From: Thermovenabulum sp049701175
GTDB lineage: Bacteria > Bacillota > Thermosediminibacteria > Thermosediminibacterales > Thermosediminibacteraceae
DNA length: 15,417 nucleotides
Assembly: GCF_049701175.1 (NCBI RefSeq)
Contig: NZ_JBNATW010000042.1
Span: 1-15,417 of the forward strand
Direction: 5' to 3'
Shown here: positions 15,347 to 15,417 of the stretch, piece by piece
Layout: every line of letters begins with the position of its first letter
How positions within the stretch are numbered: the stretch's first letter is position 1
The notes under the pieces: model-generated
Database searches by the model: none
What the model saw: only the letters and a program-made list of their open reading frames with translations
Told to the model about the DNA's origin: nothing
Position numbers and translations under genes: made by a program

Positions 15347-15417
15347 TATTTGTCATTTATTTAGATCGCGTCAAGTATTTTTAGGTTTTTTTAAAACTCA
15401 CCATCTCACCACAAGAT

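Noticed and set aside
15345..15374. A second promoter using TTGACG at 15369-15374
   Set aside because: No good -10 hexamer lies 16-18 bases downstream; the best match has four of six bases, against a perfect TATAAT in the listed promoter.

Overview
The window is a compact, AT-rich chromosomal segment from a low-GC, endospore-forming Firmicute of the class Clostridia. The evidence is the priA-def-fmt-rsmB-rlmN-stp-prkC order typical of Firmicutes, the yicC-remA-gmk-rpoZ-coaBC order, strong GGAGG-type ribosome binding sites, many TTG/GTG starts, and a recognisable spoVM gene. A thermophilic anaerobe near Thermoanaerobacterales/Thermosediminibacterales is my guess, not something the sequence proves. 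All supported genes lie on the minus strand, so transcription runs from high to low coordinates.

Reading in transcription order, a good sigma-A promoter with an extended -10 (15318-15346) starts a run of 15 closely spaced genes. dapF and dapL perform the last steps to meso-diaminopimelate. They are followed by yicC (RNase family), remA (DNA-binding matrix regulator family), gmk, rpoZ, coaBC, priA, def, fmt, rsmB, rlmN, stp, prkC and rpe. Gaps are mostly 2-50 bases or short overlaps, and a strong rho-independent terminator (455-483) follows rpe. The only sizeable interruption is about 121 bases between coaBC and priA. It is richer in G+C than its surroundings and holds three possible helices, two of which can form only as a pseudoknot or as alternatives.

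Beyond the terminator lies a separate two-gene unit. A 55-residue membrane-hairpin protein starts with GTG, and spoVM (28 residues) follows it. A candidate sigma-E promoter precedes both, which fits mother-cell expression during sporulation. The window begins with a run of 54 T that may be a contig-edge artefact.

The operon groups cell-wall precursor supply (dapF, dapL), nucleotide and cofactor supply (gmk, coaBC), transcription (rpoZ), replication restart (priA), translation start and maturation (def, fmt), rRNA modification (rsmB, rlmN) and a Ser/Thr kinase-phosphatase pair with PASTA domains (prkC, stp). Two genes common at this locus in Bacillus, rsgA (between prkC and rpe) and thiN (between rpe and spoVM), are absent here. 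I found no mobile element, CRISPR array, tRNA or rRNA. The candidates for something undescribed are the coaBC-priA RNA-like element and the 55-residue protein beside SpoVM.
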